Part shown: positions 1-7,439 of the stretch, in pieces
Layout of the letters: every line of letters starts with the position of its first letter
Numbering within the stretch: position 1 is the stretch's first letter
Assembly: GCF_014656415.1 (NCBI RefSeq)
Contig: NZ_BNCJ01000016.1
Coordinates: 1-64,000 of the forward strand
Length of the DNA: 64,000 nt
DNA from: Seohaeicola zhoushanensis
Lineage (GTDB): Bacteria; Pseudomonadota; Alphaproteobacteria; Rhodobacterales; Rhodobacteraceae
Direction: 5' to 3'
Translations under genes and position numbers: made by a program
The notes under the pieces: generated by a model
What the model saw: the letters and a program-made list of their open reading frames with translations, nothing else
Databases searched by the model: none
Told to the model about the DNA's origin: nothing

Positions 1-1
1 G

Positions 2-76
2 ACCCTACCGAGAAACCCGATGGCCACCGACAGCTACACCACGCACCGGGACGTCACCACCGGCTCTGTCCGCTGA
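2..76 (+). CDS. C-terminal tail of an unidentified protein (5' end outside window)
   Basis: A reading frame enters from the left edge and ends at a TGA at 74-76, giving a 24-residue tail ending TTHRDVTTGSVR. Its composition is plausible for a protein end, and its stop overlaps the beginning of the next open frame, as in a translationally coupled gene pair. Too little is inside the window to name a family, and the call rests on composition and context only. Confidence 0.25.
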   Translation, partial: TLPRNPMATDSYTTHRDVTTGSVR

Positions 77-417
77 AGCCTCTACCAAACTACGAGACGC
101 GAATTGAGCGTATCGCCGATGCCCTGCCCTGCGCACTCCTGACGCAACCGGAATGCGTCAAAGCTTGCGCCGAAGTTCGCCCTTTTCCTTGTAGGGCCTT
201 TGACGAGGAGCGCGCGCTCCGAGAGGCCTCCAAACTGCTCCACGGTTTCGACAGCCTGCGCAGCCGCGGCGTAGAGCCATCCGAGATCGTCGAGCTTGTG
301 GCCTGGGTCGGTAGCACGATTAGATTCATGGATTTCTGTCGAGAAAACCGCGCGATGATCAGCCCATTCCTGCCGACGAAGCCAAAGAACGTAAAGTCTC
401 GCCGCCGCAAGGCCTAG
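73..417 (+). CDS. hypothetical protein of about 114 residues, start codon unclear
   Basis: This plus-strand frame is open from base 1 to the TAG at 415-417. From about base 73 it reads as a natural, charged soluble protein, with stretches such as YETRIERIADALP, RALREASKLLHGFDSL and PSEIVELVAWVG and a basic tail SRRRKA. No ATG, GTG or TTG lies near the apparent beginning. A CTG at 73-75 overlaps the upstream TGA, so either CTG is used, the start has mutated, or the gene is a decayed remnant. I do not recognise the family. A minus-strand frame over the same bases (423 down to 82) is also open, but its composition looks less protein-like. Confidence 0.4.
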   Translation: MKPLPNYETRIERIADALPCALLTQPECVKACAEVRPFPCRAFDEERALREASKLLHGFDSLRSRGVEPSEIVELVAWVGSTIRFMDFCRENRAMISPFLPTKPKNVKSRRRKA

Positions 418-689
418 TGTCATATGGGGTCCCCCCAATAGTTCAGGTGACGTCAACTATCCTGTCGGTCTGAGACGCGGGTGCCGGTTGCATGGTTGTT
501 TTCACGGTCAACAACGGTTGCCGCAGGATGGAGCTTCGCGGGAGGAGCCCTCGAATGTAATCAGCGCACTCAGCCGGACCAGCGGTGCGTCCCTGGCAAG
601 CGGAATGGCTCTGCCCATGTCCAGACAGGGGCGTCTCAGTGCGTTCGGAGCCTCAACGGTATCCGTGAGCTTTGAAACATGCAGTTGTT

Positions 690-720
690 CCGATGGTCGT
701 ATCAGGGATACGACCATCGG
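690..720. repeat. perfect 14-bp inverted repeat (3-nt loop)
   Basis: The left arm CCGATGGTCGTATC (690-703) and the right arm GATACGACCATCGG (707-720) are exact reverse complements around AGG. The repeat lies just beyond the apparent 3' end of the leftward MaoC-type pseudogene. It could be that gene's old terminator or a scar of a mobile element. There is no T-run on either side, so intrinsic termination is uncertain. Confidence 0.7.
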
Positions 721-749
721 CTGCCCTGGAACCTGGTCCGCCCCACCGG

Positions 750-1498
750 GCGCGACCAGAGCCAGACCACTGTCGATTACCGTTCGGTCGCCAATGAAGG
801 CCCGAAACTGGACGCGCGGCCCGGATTGCCACACCGCCACGGCAAGGGTCCCGCCCGGATAGGCTACGCCCGAGAACCGGCCGCCGATGCACTGCAATTG
901 CTCGGGCGCAGTCACCCGGCCGCAGATTGTGCGGCCGGCCGCAGCAAAGCTGCAAAGCCGGTGCAGGATCTGCCGCGGGAAGCCTGCGGCGGTTGCATAG
1001 TTTGGATCGGCGTGCAGCGGGTTCGTGTCGCCGGCGAGCCGGTAGAGCAGCGCGGCGCCCGGCGGAATGGCGACTTCGGTCACCATGTCGGGCATGCGCT
1101 CGGGGACCCGCTCGTTCAGGGCAACGGTCTCGCCCAAGCTGCCACAGCCGCCGTCGCCCCGACAGTAGGTCAAAGTCACGAACCACGGCAAAAGGCTCAT
1201 CCTGCCCATCCGCACGGATCTCACGCCGGGTCGAGACGATCGCACCGCACCCTTCGCCCTTGTCTGTGATGCCCACCACCCGCAGCTTCGCACGTAGCAA
1301 ACCATCGGTCGGGATCCTGCCCAGTAGAGTCAGCCGCTCTTCGCCACGGACGACGCGGGCGAAATCGATGCCGAACTCCGGCAGCAACACCCAGCGGAAG
1401 AAACCCATGGTCACCGGCTGCGTCAGCACGGCGCGGAAGTCCGGATCGGCCACGCGGAGGTGGCGCAGTTGTGCTTGGTCGAGTGGCGCATCGCCCAA
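750..1498 (-). pseudogene. frameshifted MaoC-type (hydratase 2) enoyl-CoA dehydratase
   Basis: Two minus-strand frames together make one MaoC/hydratase-2-like protein. The upstream frame carries the N-terminal hot-dog half (ERLTLLGRIPTDGLL, GITDKGEGCGAIVSTRREI). Near 1165-1170 the reading must shift by one base to continue as CRGDGGCGS and then the hydratase motif region LAGDTNPLHADPNYATAAGF. The usual LHGLC segment is LHRLC here, so a conserved glycine is lost. The first 30 or so residues of the family are not recognisable, and no stop follows the normal C-terminus (about 750-765), so the frame runs on into unrelated sequence. The living enzyme hydrates trans-2-enoyl-CoA, but this copy is almost certainly inactive. 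Confidence 0.75.
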
Positions 1499-1720
1499 CT
1501 CGATCCCCAGTTCATTAAGGCGGGCATCGTGCGGAGTGACCGGTGCTGGTTCCTGCTCGGCTGGGGTGTCTTGGTTGCTTTTCGGGCTAGCCGCCGCTAT
1601 CTAGCTGGGGAGCCGTTATCTGCGACGGCGTCTGTCAGACAGGCTGGACTGATGAATTCCCTGTTCAACATTTCGGCTGTCTTCCCCCTCCTGTGCGGAT
1701 TCAGTTCAAACAATGTCTGA

Positions 1721-1754
1721 GGGTTGCCTGATCGCCTGAGGCGCAGGGCAACCC
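1721..1754. repeat. nested hairpin upstream of the methyltransferase-fold gene
   Basis: The outer arms GGGTTGCC (1721-1728) and GGCAACCC (1747-1754) enclose an inner stem, CGCC (1733-1736) with GGCG (1740-1743). The 11-mer GCCTGATCGCC inside it (1726-1736) recurs in the hairpin at the other end of the next gene (2516-2526). It could be a terminator or part of a small repeated element. No poly-T tract is present. Confidence 0.6.
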
Positions 1755-1822
1755 CGGAAAGCGATGAACCGCTGATCGCCCCCGCCTAAGAGCGAGGGGT
1801 CACTTTTGTTACAGGACATGAC

Positions 1823-2521
1823 ATGACCTCGTGGACCACACTTGCCCGCGCCGGGACGGCGTCGGGAGATGACATCTTTTTGCGCCAACGCGATGAACTG
1901 TTCGAAATCCGCTACAACGGCATAGAACTGATGTCGAACCTGAACCATCAGTCCGAGGACCAGCTTGCGCTGCGGTCCATGCGCCGGATGAACTTTGCGG
2001 CGCGGCGGATTCTGATCGGAGGTCTCGGCCTCAGCTTCACGTTGCGCGCGGTGCTTGATCTTGCCGCGCCAGATGCGGAAGTGACCGTCTGCGAGCTGAT
2101 CCCGGAGATTGTCGATTGGAACCGGGGTCCGTTGGCCCATCTGGCAGACCATGCGCTGGACGACCCGCGGACCCGAGTACTGATCGGCGATGTGCAAGCA
2201 CATCTGGCAGAGATCACCACAGACTATGACCTGATCCTGCTGGATACCGACAACGGGCCAGATTTCCTTGTCCGCACAGAGAATACGGGGCTCTACCAAG
2301 ATTGTGGTCTGGGCGTTGTGGCAAGGTCGCTCACCCCTGCAGGGGTGGTTGCATTCTGGTCAGCCACCGCATCGCGAGAGTTCGAGGGCAGGTTGTCGCG
2401 CCAGCCATGGTTCTGGCTACGGGACGACATTCCGCTGGTTCCGGGGCGCGTCGATGCGATGCATCATATCTACAGCTGCAGCTTCAGCGCTGCGGCGCTC
2501 GGGCAACGCAAGGCCGCCTGA
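1823..2521 (+). CDS. spermidine synthase-like / class I methyltransferase-fold protein
   Basis: The 232-residue protein has a Rossmann-type aminopropyl/methyltransferase fold. A glycine loop, ILIGGLGLSFTLRAVL, sits around residues 63-78. It is followed by the acidic end of beta-2 (VCELIPEIVDWNRGPL) and a beta-4 DLILLDTDNGPDF segment. These fit the spermidine synthase/PMT superfamily. The protein is shorter than true spermidine synthases (about 280-300 residues), lacks the N-terminal beta domain and so may not make polyamines. The start is the ATG after ACAGGACATGAC. A later ATG at 1931 is possible. It stands alone between decayed sequences, with a hairpin on each side. Confidence 0.75.
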   Translation: MTSWTTLARAGTASGDDIFLRQRDELFEIRYNGIELMSNLNHQSEDQLALRSMRRMNFAARRILIGGLGLSFTLRAVLDLAAPDAEVTVCELIPEIVDWNRGPLAHLADHALDDPRTRVLIGDVQAHLAEITTDYDLILLDTDNGPDFLVRTENTGLYQDCGLGVVARSLTPAGVVAFWSATASREFEGRLSRQPWFWLRDDIPLVPGRVDAMHHIYSCSFSAAALGQRKAA

Positions 2522-2546
2522 TCGCCGCGGCCTTGCGTTGCCCGAG
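2498..2546 (+). terminator. 19-bp perfect hairpin spanning the stop codon
   Basis: The 19-nt arm at 2498-2516 (starting CTCGGGCAACGC) is exactly complementary to 2528-2546, with an 11-nt loop. The hairpin includes the last codons and the TGA of the spermidine-synthase-like gene. It is very stable, but it is followed by C-rich rather than T-rich sequence, so it may act as an mRNA-protecting 3' structure or a Rho-associated terminator. Confidence 0.6.
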
Positions 2547-2627
2547 CCCCCTTGCGGTCGGCGAGGCGTGGGAAGCTCACGTCCGCAAAGTTGGCGTCTT
2601 GCCGTTCGTGACATGCGGGGAATCGGC

Positions 2628-2884
2628 ATGAAATCGACGAACCTTTTCCGCCGCCATCGCTTCCCACCCGCCGTGATCGCCCATGCCGTCTGACTATATT
2701 TCCAATTTCCGCTGAGCCTGCGGATGGTCGCGGATCTGTTGGCCGAACGCGGCATTGTCGTGTCGCATCAGCCCTTGCGCGCCTGGGCCGAGAAGTTCGG
2801 ACGAAAATCGCCGGGACCAACCGCCGGCGTAACGGCGGACGCCGTGGCTACAGATGGCAGCTCGACGAAGCGGAGGTTTCGGTC
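2628..2884 (+). mobile_element. IS6-family transposase remnant (N-terminal third, frameshifted)
   Basis: ATG at 2628 opens with FRRHRFPPAVIAHAV, the characteristic IS6-family N-terminus. An in-frame TGA follows at the point where the family continues LYFQFPLSLR. Further on, other frames give MVADLLAERGIVVSH, a helix-turn-helix-like segment, and then RWQLDEAEVSV, which matches the region of the first catalytic Asp (WHLDE in the family). The remaining two thirds, with the other DDE residues, are missing. It is therefore an inactive relic, and it abuts the sugar-acid island on its left side. Confidence 0.8.
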
Positions 2885-2957
2885 AGTAGCCGGAATCCCT
2901 CCCTTCCGATATCGAATATCCAAAGGATGCTGACGGCGAACAAGTTGCACCCCGCGT

Positions 2958-3599
2958 TCATGCCTTGCGCAAAGCGTCGGCCTGTTCCTTTGTCAACGGC
3001 CGGATCCTGTAATCCTTGAGCAGCATGAACAGACGCGCCGTCTCCTCGAGTTCCTCGGTAGCATACTGGGCCTCTTCGAGGGTCTTGCCGGCGACAATGG
3101 GGCCATGGTTGGCAAGCAGGACCGCATGGCTGTGGCCAACCCGTTCCTCGACGGCACGGGCAAGCGCCGTATCACCCGGCGCGTAATAGGGCACCAGCGG
3201 CAGCCGCCCAACCCGCATCACATAGTAGGCGGTCAGGGGCGGCAGCAGGTCATCGGGGTCGAGCCCTTCCATGACGCTGATGGCGACGGAATGGGTCGAA
3301 TGCAGGTGCACAACGGCGTCGGAATGCGGCCGTTGGCAATACACGCACATGTGCAGGAAGGCTTCCTTGGTCGGCTTGTCGCCGTCGAGATGCTGACCGT
3401 TGGAGTCCACCAGTGAAAGCCGCTCGGGATCAAGCGCGCCGAGCGAAGCGTTGGTCGGCGTCATCAGGACAGTGCCGTCGGACAGCCGCACGCTGATATT
3501 GCCGGTGGAGCCAAAGGTCAGGCCCCGGTCGAAGATCGATTTGCCCACGGCGGCGATTCGGTCGCGCATGCGGGTCTGTTCGGAAATTTGCGCGGTCAT
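2958..3599 (-). CDS. otnC: 3-oxo-tetronate 4-phosphate decarboxylase (class II aldolase family)
   Basis: The 213-residue protein aligns along its full length with OtnC/YgbL-type class II aldolases. Seen are the GSTGNISVRL segment with TPTNASLG, the metal-binding HLHST (around residue 100), the LPLVPYYAPGD block, LLANHGP with the further metal His, and the C-terminal EELEETA helix. The family decarboxylates 3-oxo-tetronate 4-phosphate to dihydroxyacetone phosphate after a DUF1537 kinase has acted. The ATG at 3599 follows AAAAGGACCGCGC. A longer upstream extension is open but not protein-like. It is transcribed with or just after the GntR gene (26-nt gap) and divergently from the TRAP operon. 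It may process a tetronate formed from the imported sugar acid. Confidence 0.88.
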   Translation of the reverse strand: MTAQISEQTRMRDRIAAVGKSIFDRGLTFGSTGNISVRLSDGTVLMTPTNASLGALDPERLSLVDSNGQHLDGDKPTKEAFLHMCVYCQRPHSDAVVHLHSTHSVAISVMEGLDPDDLLPPLTAYYVMRVGRLPLVPYYAPGDTALARAVEERVGHSHAVLLANHGPIVAGKTLEEAQYATEELEETARLFMLLKDYRIRPLTKEQADALRKA

Positions 3600-3625
3600 G
3601 CGCGGTCCTTTTCTTGGCCCCGGTT

Positions 3626-4414
3626 TCAGAGCCTGGGCGGTTTGGCGTCCGGATTGGTGGGATAGATCGTGGCGAGCTGGCGCAGATGCGCGCGCATCTC
3701 GTCGGCCGCGCGGTCGGCCGAACGCGCCGCGATCGCTTCGAATATCCTGACATGGGCGGCGTGAGCGGTCTCCATCTGCCCCTCGTTGCGCAGGCTGGTG
3801 TCGCGCACCTCCTGAAGCCACTGCTCGACGGCACGAAAGAAAGAGGAAATGATGGGGTTATCGACGATCTCGGCGATGGCCAGGTGAAACTCGATATCGG
3901 TGCTGCCGAACAGTCGGGTGTCCCCTATGGCCTCGCGGTTGGCGCGGAGGCGGTCACGCAGGATCTCGATCTGCTCGTCGGTGGCGCGTTCCGTGGCCAG
4001 GCGCGCGGTGCCGGCTTCGACCAGTTCGCGGACTTCGGCGAAGATCTTCAGGCCGCCCGGCTGCTGCAGCGAAAAGGTCGCCGCCTGGCTGAGCATGTCG
4101 AGCAGGAAATCCGCGCGCGGCCCGCAGACGCGGGCCCGCGTGCCGGGTCGGGTTTCGATCAGCCCATGGCCTTCGAGCGATGCCAGAGCCTCGCGCACTG
4201 TCAGGCGGGAGACGCCGAAATCGTCCATCAGCTGGCGTTCGGACGGCAGGAACTCGCCCACGGGATAGATGCCCTGACGGATATCCTCGCCCAGGACATC
4301 CACCAGTTCCTCGTGCATGCGGCGGCGCCGCACCACGCGACGTGGGCGTGCCGCGGCAGTGCCTTGCGCCGTTTCCGGCGCAGGTACCGCGGCGTCGTCA
4401 GGTTGCATGGACAT
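3626..4414 (-). CDS. GntR-family regulator with FCD domain
   Basis: The 262-residue protein has an N-terminal winged helix (about residues 32-98; FLPSERQLMDDFGVSRLTVREAL) and an all-helical FCD ligand domain with metal/ligand residues in EFHLAIAEIVDNP and HVRIFEAI. FCD regulators usually sense carboxylates such as sugar acids. The ATG at 4414 is preferred because AAAGGA lies 6 nt upstream. It is divergent from the TRAP importer. A perfect palindrome, CTCTTGACAAGAG, in the shared gap overlaps a -35-like TTGACA, so this protein probably represses that promoter. The N-terminal 30 residues are proline/arginine-rich and unusual for the family. Confidence 0.88.
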   Translation of the reverse strand: MSMQPDDAAVPAPETAQGTAAARPRRVVRRRRMHEELVDVLGEDIRQGIYPVGEFLPSERQLMDDFGVSRLTVREALASLEGHGLIETRPGTRARVCGPRADFLLDMLSQAATFSLQQPGGLKIFAEVRELVEAGTARLATERATDEQIEILRDRLRANREAIGDTRLFGSTDIEFHLAIAEIVDNPIISSFFRAVEQWLQEVRDTSLRNEGQMETAHAAHVRIFEAIAARSADRAADEMRAHLRQLATIYPTNPDAKPPRL

Positions 4415-4458
4415 GGCAATCCTTTCGGGTTTCTCGATCCGGCTAGTTCCGCAAATTG

Positions 4459-4471
4459 CTCTTGACAAGAG
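4459..4471. promoter_or_regulatory. candidate GntR operator overlapping a -35 element
   Basis: CTCTTGACAAGAG is a perfect 6-bp inverted repeat with one central base. It contains a consensus -35 hexamer TTGACA (4462-4467) reading toward the dctP gene. The -10 is not clear. The site lies 44 nt before the GntR start on the other strand and 115 nt before the TRAP gene, so one bound regulator could control both. Confidence 0.5.
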
Positions 4472-4585
4472 AGACATCATTCAACGAAGAAAGCAACCGG
4501 TCAGATGGTCTGCTGGTCGGACCAGTTGCACTGGAGCAATGCGTGGCGGCGCTGTCGCGCGCACGCTGGAAACTGGGAGGTTACA

Positions 4586-5548
4586 TTGAAGAAATTCGCC
4601 CTTGCTGCCCTTTTGGGCAGCGTATCGCTGGCTGTACCGGCCTTTGCCGATGACATCAGCATCGCACTCCACGTCGATCCCTCGCACGAGATGTTCCGGG
4701 TTGGCGAACGCCTGAAGGAAGCGATCGAAACCCAGTCCGAAGGCCGCTTCACGGTCACCCTGCTGGGCACCGAAGTGGGTGGCGAGCGCGATCACCTGGA
4801 AGGCGCCAGCGTGGGCGAATACCAGATTGCGCTTGGCGGCTCGATGCCGATGTCGCTCTATGCTCCGGCCTATGCGGCCTCGGACCTGCCCTTCGTCTAT
4901 GACAACTCGGAATCGGCGCGGAAAGTCTATGAAGGCGCGATCGGCGAGGCCGTGCAGAACGCCCTGATCAGCAACGGCAACCTGCGGCTGATGGGCCTGT
5001 CGGTGCGCAACCCTCGCAACCTCACCTCGAAGAAACCGGTCATGACGCCGGATGACGTCGCCGGCGCCCGGCTGCGTATCCCCGAGATCGCGCCCTGGGT
5101 GACGATCTGGCAAGAAGTCGGCGCCCTGCCCAGCCCCATCGCATGGCCCGAGGTCTATACCTCGCTCCAGACCGGTGTGATCGAAATGCAGGAAAACCCG
5201 GTCGACTTCATCTATGCCGGCCGCCTCTACGAGGTGCAGGACTACGTCAACAAGACGGAACACGTCCACTCGTTCTTCCACTGGCTGATGAACAACGACT
5301 TTTACGAAGGCCTGTCGGACGAGGACCGGACCCTGATCCAGGGCGCGATCTCCGATTCGATCGCTTGGGGCGACGAGCTGGTGAAAGCCAATGAATCCAC
5401 CGCCTACGACAACCTCAAGGCCAAGGGTATGGAAGTTGTCGAGCCGGACGTGGCCGCTTTCCGCGAGAAGGCCAAGCCCGCGATCCGCAAGGTCGCCGAA
5501 GGCTTTGCGCCCGAGGTCCGCGACTACGTTCTGTCGCAGATCGAGTGA
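4586..5548 (+). CDS. TRAP transporter solute-binding protein DctP (TTG start)
   Basis: The 320-residue periplasmic binding protein has a clear signal peptide (KKFALAALLGSVSLAVPAFA). Mature features include the RLRIPE segment, whose Arg normally binds the substrate carboxylate, and the ENPVDFIYAGRLYEVQ block. The open frame extends 27 codons upstream to an ATG at 4505, but that extension would bury the signal peptide. The TTG at 4586 has GGGAGG 7 nt upstream and is chosen. It is the first gene of the dctP-dctQ-dctM-SDR-RLP-kinase operon, so the ligand is probably a sugar acid such as an apionate or tetronate. Confidence 0.92.
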   Translation: MKKFALAALLGSVSLAVPAFADDISIALHVDPSHEMFRVGERLKEAIETQSEGRFTVTLLGTEVGGERDHLEGASVGEYQIALGGSMPMSLYAPAYAASDLPFVYDNSESARKVYEGAIGEAVQNALISNGNLRLMGLSVRNPRNLTSKKPVMTPDDVAGARLRIPEIAPWVTIWQEVGALPSPIAWPEVYTSLQTGVIEMQENPVDFIYAGRLYEVQDYVNKTEHVHSFFHWLMNNDFYEGLSDEDRTLIQGAISDSIAWGDELVKANESTAYDNLKAKGMEVVEPDVAAFREKAKPAIRKVAEGFAPEVRDYVLSQIE

Positions 5549-5605
5549 GCCTCCTGCCGGCCCGCACATGTCGCGGGCCGGCCCCCTGTCCGGTGGAGTA
5601 TGACT

Positions 5606-6121
5606 ATGTCGGCAGATACAGCGGCCGATCCCGTGCCGCGCCCCTCGCGTAACCCGTTCTGGTTTGCGGTCGAGGCCGCGATGATCCTGGCCTTCATCTC
5701 CATGCTGGTCGTGATGTTCATCCAGGTCGTCTCACGCCATGCGCTTGCCGTTGGGGTTCCCTGGACGGACGAGACCTCGCGCTTTCTCTATATCGCGCAG
5801 ATCTTCCTCGGGCTTTCCATCGCCCAGCGTTATGGCCAGCACATCCGCATCACTGTCGCGCTCGACCTGATGGGTCCGCGGCTGCGCCGCATTACCGAGG
5901 CCTTTGCCGATCTGCTGACCGCGCTCATCTGCATCCTGCTGATCGTCGGCGCCGTGGAGATGATGCGCAAGAGCGGCAACGCGCTTGCCAGCACGCTGCC
6001 GCTGCCGATGTCGGCGATCTATGGCGTCCAATGCATCGGGATCGCGCTTTATGCGCTGCTGGTGCTGAAGGACCTCCGCGACAAGCTGTTTTACCATGAT
6101 GAGAAGGGAGCTGCCGCATGA
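5606..6121 (+). CDS. TRAP transporter small permease DctQ
   Basis: The 171-residue protein has four predicted membrane helices and the DctQ signature region VPWTDETSRFLYIAQIFLG. Two in-frame ATGs occur at 5600 and 5606. GGTGGAG ends 1 nt before the first and 7 nt before the second, so 5606 is chosen. It overlaps dctM by ATGA. It forms the membrane complex with the large permease and works with the upstream DctP. Confidence 0.9.
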   Translation: MSADTAADPVPRPSRNPFWFAVEAAMILAFISMLVVMFIQVVSRHALAVGVPWTDETSRFLYIAQIFLGLSIAQRYGQHIRITVALDLMGPRLRRITEAFADLLTALICILLIVGAVEMMRKSGNALASTLPLPMSAIYGVQCIGIALYALLVLKDLRDKLFYHDEKGAAA

Positions 6122-7410
6122 CGATCCTTATCGCCCTGTTCGGCACCCTGATCCTGCTGATGGCAATCGGAGTCCCCGTCGCCTTCGCGATGGTGGGATC
6201 ATCGGTCGTGGTGCTGGCCGCCAATCGAGGGCTGGACAGCATTCCCTATGAAATGCTGGCGCAGCGCACGCTCTACGGCGTCAACAGCTTCACGCTGCTT
6301 GCCATTCCGGCCTTCCTTCTGATCGGCCGCCTTATGAATGCCTCGGGTATCTCGGACCGCGTCTTCAACGTCGCGCGGGTCATGGTAGGCCACCTGCGCG
6401 GGGGCCTCGGCCATGTGAACGTCCTCTCGTCGATGATCTTCGCGGGCATGTCCGGATCGGCCGTGGCCGATGCCGGCGGGCTTGGCCCGGTGCTGATCAA
6501 GGCAATGGACCGCGACGGCTATGACCGTGGTTTCAGCGCTGCGGTCACGGCCTCTTCGGCAACGATCGGGCCGATCATCCCACCGAGCATCCCCGCCGTC
6601 ATCTATGGCGCCCTTGCCAATACCTCGATCGCGGCCGTCTTCCTTGGCTCGATCATCCCCGGACTGCTGATGGGGCTGAGCCTGATGGCGCTAGTTGCGA
6701 TCATCTCGCACCGGCGCGGATACCCTGTCTCGGCACGGGCAAGTTTTGCGCAGTTCGGCGCCGCACTGGTGACGGGCTTCCTGCCGATGCTGACCCCGAT
6801 CATCATCATCGCGGGCATCCTGTCGGGGATGTTCACCCCGACTGAAGCCTCGGTCGTGGCGGTCGTCTACTGCCTGGTCATCGCGGCACTGGTCTATCGC
6901 ACCATCAACCTGCGCGAGTTCTGGGCGATCTGCCGCGAGACCGCCGTCGACACGGCCGCACTGCTCGCCATCATAGCGGGATCGGCGCTCTATGCCTGGG
7001 TCCTGGCACGCTACCAGGTCACCAACCAGATCATCGGCACGCTGACCGGCGCCATCGAAAGCAAGTATGTCCTGCTGCTGTTGCTGACGCTGTTCGTACT
7101 GGCCATCGGGATGTTCATCGATTCCGTTCCGGCGCTGTTCCTGCTGACGCCGATCCTCGTGCCGCTGGTGACGAGCTATGGCATCGACCCGGTCCATTTC
7201 GGGGTCGCCATGATCTTCAACCTGATGATCGGACTGGTCACGCCGCCGGTCGGCACGGTGCTGTTCACGGTCCAGAAGGTAGCCGATCTCAAGTTCGGCA
7301 CGCTGATACGCGAGATCATCCCCTTCTACATCCCGCTCATGCTGATGCTCCTGGCGATCACTTTCATTCCGGGCCTCGTCCTGTTCCTGCCCGACCTGTT
7401 GCTGCGCTGA
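6118..7410 (+). CDS. TRAP transporter large permease DctM
   Basis: The 430-residue integral membrane protein has about 12 hydrophobic segments and typical DctM motifs: AGMSGSAVADAGGLGPVLIKAM, GPIIPPSIPAVIYG, GMFTPTEASVVAVVY and a C-terminal GLVTPPVGTVLFTVQKVA. It is full length for the family. Translation is coupled to dctQ by a 4-nt overlap. It is the sodium-coupled transport subunit of the sugar-acid importer. Confidence 0.93.
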   Translation: MTILIALFGTLILLMAIGVPVAFAMVGSSVVVLAANRGLDSIPYEMLAQRTLYGVNSFTLLAIPAFLLIGRLMNASGISDRVFNVARVMVGHLRGGLGHVNVLSSMIFAGMSGSAVADAGGLGPVLIKAMDRDGYDRGFSAAVTASSATIGPIIPPSIPAVIYGALANTSIAAVFLGSIIPGLLMGLSLMALVAIISHRRGYPVSARASFAQFGAALVTGFLPMLTPIIIIAGILSGMFTPTEASVVAVVYCLVIAALVYRTINLREFWAICRETAVDTAALLAIIAGSALYAWVLARYQVTNQIIGTLTGAIESKYVLLLLLTLFVLAIGMFIDSVPALFLLTPILVPLVTSYGIDPVHFGVAMIFNLMIGLVTPPVGTVLFTVQKVADLKFGTLIREIIPFYIPLMLMLLAITFIPGLVLFLPDLLLR

Positions 7411-7439
7411 GCCGCGGCCAAACCTATCGGAGATAATAA

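Noticed and set aside
82-423. Open frame on the minus strand of about 113 residues at the left edge
   Set aside because: The plus-strand frame over the same bases has a more natural amino acid composition. Kept as an alternative, not listed as a gene.
2628-2884. Intact IS6 insertion sequence
   Set aside because: Stops and frameshifts are present, and the DDE domain and terminal repeats were not found. The same holds for the fragments at 11041 and 25376.
4505-4585. Upstream ATG extension of the first DctP
   Set aside because: It would place 27 residues before a clear signal peptide. TTG at 4586 has a better ribosome site.
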